A stretch of DNA of 9,373 nt, taken from Lachnospiraceae bacterium (GTDB lineage Bacteria; Bacillota; Clostridia; Lachnospirales; Lachnospiraceae). The DNA lies in contig DNJM01000163.1 of assembly GCA_003489085.1 (NCBI GenBank), positions 3,703-13,075 on the forward strand, read 5' to 3'. Below the pieces are notes generated by a model. That model saw only the letters and a program-made list of their open reading frames with translations. It made no database searches and was not told where the DNA came from. Shown here in pieces: positions 7,440 through 9,373 of the stretch (its first letter is position 1; every line of letters starts with the position of its first letter). Position numbers and translations under genes: made by a program.

Positions 7440-8694
7440 TATTTATCAGATATATGTGCAGATTCTGAAAGAAGAACTGGTTACAGCCATGGGATGTACG
7501 GAACCAATCGCGATTTCTTATGCGGCCGCAAAAGCAAGGGCGGTATTAGGGGAATTGCCGGAAAAGATTGTAGTAAAGGCAAGCGGAAGCATTATTAAAA
7601 ACGTAAAAAGCGTTGTTGTTCCCAATACCGGCGGTTTAAGAGGAATAGAGGCCGCAGCCGCAGCCGGCGTTGTCTGTGGAAATGAGAACAAAAAACTGGA
7701 AGTTCTTTCGGAGATAGAGTCGGAGGACATAGAGCGTATTAAAGGTTATTTGGGACAGGCAGATATCAAAGTTGAATATCAGGAGACAGGGCGTACATTT
7801 GATTTGTCCGTATGTGTTTATAAGGAACATTCCCAGGCAAGCGTCAGGATTACGGATTATCATACCAATATTGTTCAGATAGAAAAGAACTGGAAATTCA
7901 TCCGTGACGTTTTGAAAGACGAAAAAATAGAAAAAGCGAACAGGGACGTTCTTTCCATGGAGAATATATGGGAATTTGTCCGATGTGCAGATATTGAAGA
8001 TGTGAAAGAAACCCTGGATAAACAGATAGAATGTAATATGAAGATTGCCAGGGAAGGTATACGCGGAAATTATGGGGCAAATATCGGAAGTATACTGCTT
8101 AAAATGGAAGGCGATGCTGTGCAAGTACGCGCAAAAGCGATGGCAGCAGCCGGTTCTGATGCAAGAATGAACGGCTGCGGACTGCCGGTCGTAATCAATT
8201 CAGGAAGCGGCAATCAAGGCATTACGGCCACAATGCCTGTGGTGAGTTTCGCTGCTGACATGGAGGCAAGCGAGGAGCAGACCATCCGCGCACTCGTGCT
8301 CAGCCATCTCACCAGCATCTACATCAAGCAGAGTCTTGGCCGCCTCTCCGCCTTGTGTGGCTGTGTAGTAGCCTCTACCGGAGCCTCGGCTGCTATAGTC
8401 TATCTGATGGGCGGAGGCTTTGCCGAAGTCTGTGCCGCAGTCAAGAACATGGTGGCCAACCTCACAGGCATGATCTGCGACGGCGCCAAACCATCATGCG
8501 CACTGAAAATCTCATCGGGAGTCTCTACCGCCATGATGTCGGCTATGCTTGCCATGAACGGCAAGTGTGTGACATCCACCGAAGGCATTATCAGCGACGA
8601 TGTTGATGCCACGATTCATAATCTGACATCAATCGGACGCGAGGCCATGACAGAGACTGACCGTCTGGTGCTGCAGATCATGACTTCTAAGTAA
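7423..8694 (+). CDS. cyuA: L-cysteine desulfidase family protein CyuA (probable chimeric sequence)
   Basis: The 423-residue frame matches the CyuA/YhaM (UPF0597) family, related to the serine dehydratase alpha chain. Characterised members use an iron-sulfur cluster to convert L-cysteine to pyruvate, ammonia and sulfide. Landmarks are MGCTEPIAISYAAA near the N-terminus (Cys25), NSGSGNQGITATMPV (about 259-273), ALCGCVVASTGAS (Cys312, Cys314) and CDGAKPSCALKISSG (Cys352, Cys359). Cys25 plus one Cys from each later pair are the likely cluster ligands. Length is normal for the family. The start is the ATG at 7423 by ribosome-site spacing. Codon use changes abruptly within NSGSGNQGITATMPV: before it gga, aga, aaa and att are common; after about base 8270 gcc, ggc, atc and ctc prevail. 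The first two thirds look Firmicute and the last third Bacteroidales, so the intact frame may not exist in any one organism. Confidence 0.85.
   Translation: MKREDNIYQIYVQILKEELVTAMGCTEPIAISYAAAKARAVLGELPEKIVVKASGSIIKNVKSVVVPNTGGLRGIEAAAAAGVVCGNENKKLEVLSEIESEDIERIKGYLGQADIKVEYQETGRTFDLSVCVYKEHSQASVRITDYHTNIVQIEKNWKFIRDVLKDEKIEKANRDVLSMENIWEFVRCADIEDVKETLDKQIECNMKIAREGIRGNYGANIGSILLKMEGDAVQVRAKAMAAAGSDARMNGCGLPVVINSGSGNQGITATMPVVSFAADMEASEEQTIRALVLSHLTSIYIKQSLGRLSALCGCVVASTGASAAIVYLMGGGFAEVCAAVKNMVANLTGMICDGAKPSCALKISSGVSTAMMSAMLAMNGKCVTSTEGIISDDVDATIHNLTSIGREAMTETDRLVLQIMTSK
8205..8270. other. Probable junction between Firmicute and Bacteroidales DNA
   Basis: Base composition and codon choice change within this stretch while the cyuA frame continues. 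It encodes the most conserved glycine-rich motif of the family (GSGNQGITATMPV), exactly where two distant genomes could share enough bases for an assembler to cross over, or for homologous recombination. Everything downstream, including the minus-strand phosphorylase, looks Bacteroidales. The exact base cannot be fixed by eye. Confidence 0.7.
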
Positions 8695-8727
8695 GACGCT
8701 ATATCTATTCTCATACTTATCTAAATG

Positions 8728-8768
8728 GTCCCTGTTTCAGCGTGGTGTTGAGGCAGGGACACCTTTTT
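8728..8768 (+). terminator. Candidate rho-independent terminator after cyuA
   Basis: GTCCCTG (8728-8734) pairs with CAGGGAC (8754-8760), a perfect 7-bp stem with a 19-base loop. A short T run (8764-8768) follows a few bases later, and the stem starts 33 bases after the cyuA stop. The long loop and short T tract make it moderate rather than strong. Confidence 0.5.
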
Positions 8769-8770
8769 AC

Positions 8771-8804
8771 GGCAAAATCAGCGCCTTTGCGGCAAGTCAG
8801 CGCC
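8771..8804. repeat. Short imperfect direct repeat
   Basis: GGCAAAATCAGCGCC (8771-8785) is nearly repeated as GGCAAGTCAGCGCC (8791-8804), with a 5-base spacer. The second copy runs into a small hairpin, CAGCGC/GCGCTG (8798-8812) with a 3-base loop. No function can be assigned; with only two copies it may be chance or local duplication. Confidence 0.35.
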
Positions 8805-8829
8805 CGGCGCTGCGTTATAGACATAAAGC

Positions 8830-8866
8830 AAGATATCCGGCCTCCCTGACGGAAGCCGGATGTCTT
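8830..8866. terminator. Candidate bidirectional terminator between convergent genes
   Basis: AAGATATCCGGC (8830-8841) pairs with GCCGGATGTCTT (8855-8866), 12 bp including one G-T wobble, around a 13-base loop that can add three more pairs. A-rich bases on the left arm and T-rich bases on the right give each strand a T-rich exit. It lies 28 bases past the end of the minus-strand phosphorylase gene and also faces cyuA, so it probably ends the phosphorylase transcript and may serve both. Confidence 0.6.
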
Positions 8867-8893
8867 TCAGATATGAGATGCGGAATCGTCTGA

Positions 8894-9373
8894 TCAGATC
8901 CAGCGCACGAATGCGAAGTCCTGACGGTGGGGCAGGAGCGCGTTCGAGGGATACAGACGATATGAATAGCGGAACACACCCGGATCGCGGAGCTTGTCTT
9001 CAAGCTGGAAGGTAACGGTGTTTCCTTCCTTGGCCACGACCTTGAAGGGGATAGTGTCAACGCGGTGTTCCTGATTGTCATGTACCTTGTCAACAACGAG
9101 TTCGAGACCGAGATCATCGGCGAGACCGTTGGCATCGATCTTGACAGTGGTGATAAACTTCTGACCGCTGTGGTTGTTGTGGTTGAGATCTTCGTTTGTG
9201 CTGACTTCAAGAACCTGGATTCCATCCCATGCGGCAGCTACTTTTTCCTTCCATGCGGCAAGCTCTTTGGCAAGTTTGTCACCGTCGGCTGAAAGCATTT
9301 TGAAGCGTTTCGATTCGGGGAGATAGAAGCGGTCGATGTAGTCTTCGATCATGCGCTGCATGGTGTACTGCGG
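8894..9373 (-). CDS. Alpha-glucan (glycogen/starch) phosphorylase, C-terminal part
   Basis: This minus-strand frame runs off the right edge of the window. The last 159 codons are visible, ending in a TGA at 8896-8894. Internal ATGs such as the one at 9361 are not the start, since the frame continues upstream as PQYT. The opening residues (MQRMIEDYIDRFYLPESKRF) match the 'RMVxDYVxxLYxP' helix near the end of alpha-glucan phosphorylases of the DUF3417-containing group. The closing stretch (VFRYSYRLYPSNALLPHRQDFAFVRWI) matches that group's C-terminal beta domain. The full enzyme, usually over 800 residues, releases glucose-1-phosphate from glycogen or maltodextrins in the cytoplasm. The catalytic core and the pyridoxal-phosphate lysine lie outside the window. 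Codon use is GC-rich and C-ending, unlike the genes at positions 1-8200, and points to Bacteroidales. Family assignment is from memory of these motifs. Confidence 0.72.
   Translation of the reverse strand, partial: PQYTMQRMIEDYIDRFYLPESKRFKMLSADGDKLAKELAAWKEKVAAAWDGIQVLEVSTNEDLNHNNHSGQKFITTVKIDANGLADDLGLELVVDKVHDNQEHRVDTIPFKVVAKEGNTVTFQLEDKLRDPGVFRYSYRLYPSNALLPHRQDFAFVRWI

Noticed and set aside
7636..8124. Minus-strand open frame of 162 codons opposite cyuA
   Set aside because: The plus frame carries strong family motifs. The reverse translation is hydrophobic and unstructured-looking, typical of a shadow frame.
8355..8606. Plus-strand open frame of 83 codons within the cyuA 3' part
   Set aside because: It is an out-of-frame reading of GC-rich coding DNA. 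The main frame contains the conserved cysteine motifs.
8815..9225. Second minus-strand open frame of 136 codons near the right edge
   Set aside because: It overlaps the phosphorylase frame out of phase, is Ser/Thr/Arg-rich without motifs, and runs through the hairpin region.
1..9373. CRISPR arrays, tRNA or rRNA genes, insertion sequences, attachment sites
   Set aside because: I saw no regularly spaced repeats, no cloverleaf-like tRNA sequence, and no transposase or integrase motifs with flanking inverted repeats. Coding density leaves little room for them.

Overview
The window looks like two different genomes joined inside one gene. Positions 1 to about 8210 read as a low-to-mid GC Firmicute, most likely a Lachnospiraceae-type gut Clostridium: strong AGGAGG-like ribosome sites, gga/aga/gaa-rich codons, and close-packed co-directional genes. 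From about 8270 to the end the DNA changes to gcc/ggc/atc/ctc codons and ends in the C-terminus of a Bacteroidales-type alpha-glucan phosphorylase on the minus strand. By hand count, GC is 24/60 at 7681-7740 and 34/60 at 8281-8340. The switch lies in the conserved heart of the last plus-strand gene (cyuA) and keeps its frame, so the contig is probably a metagenomic assembly chimera; a genuine homologous recombination event is the less likely alternative.

Layout of the Firmicute part, all on the plus strand: the C-terminal nucleotide-binding domain of an ABC exporter (5' truncated, 1-675); an unrecognised exported or membrane-anchored protein (694-1182); a LytTR-type transcription regulator whose receiver domain has lost its phosphorylation residues (1186-1950); a trigger-factor-like protein without the ribosome-binding domain (1961-2896); a small thioredoxin with an atypical CVPC active site (2897-3211); a PreP/insulinase-type M16C metallopeptidase (3224-6001); an M18 aspartyl aminopeptidase-like enzyme (6024-7439); and an L-cysteine desulfidase-family protein CyuA (7423-8694, overlapping the gene before it by 17 bases). 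Intergenic gaps are 0 to 22 bases and I see no internal terminator, so this may be one long transcription unit.

Functionally the block falls into three parts: an export/regulation end (ABC, exported protein, LytTR), a protein-folding and thiol pair (trigger-factor-like plus thioredoxin), and a peptide-degradation end (oligopeptidase, aminopeptidase, then cysteine breakdown to pyruvate, ammonia and sulfide). That these parts work together is inferred from gene order only.

The Bacteroidales-like part holds the 3' third of the cyuA reading frame, a 199-base convergent intergenic region with a plus-strand terminator candidate and a strong hairpin that could serve both strands, and the last 159 codons of the phosphorylase. 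I found no tRNA, rRNA, CRISPR array, insertion sequence or complete undescribed system. The least ordinary biology is the pseudo-receiver LytTR regulator and the truncated trigger factor paired with an atypical thioredoxin.
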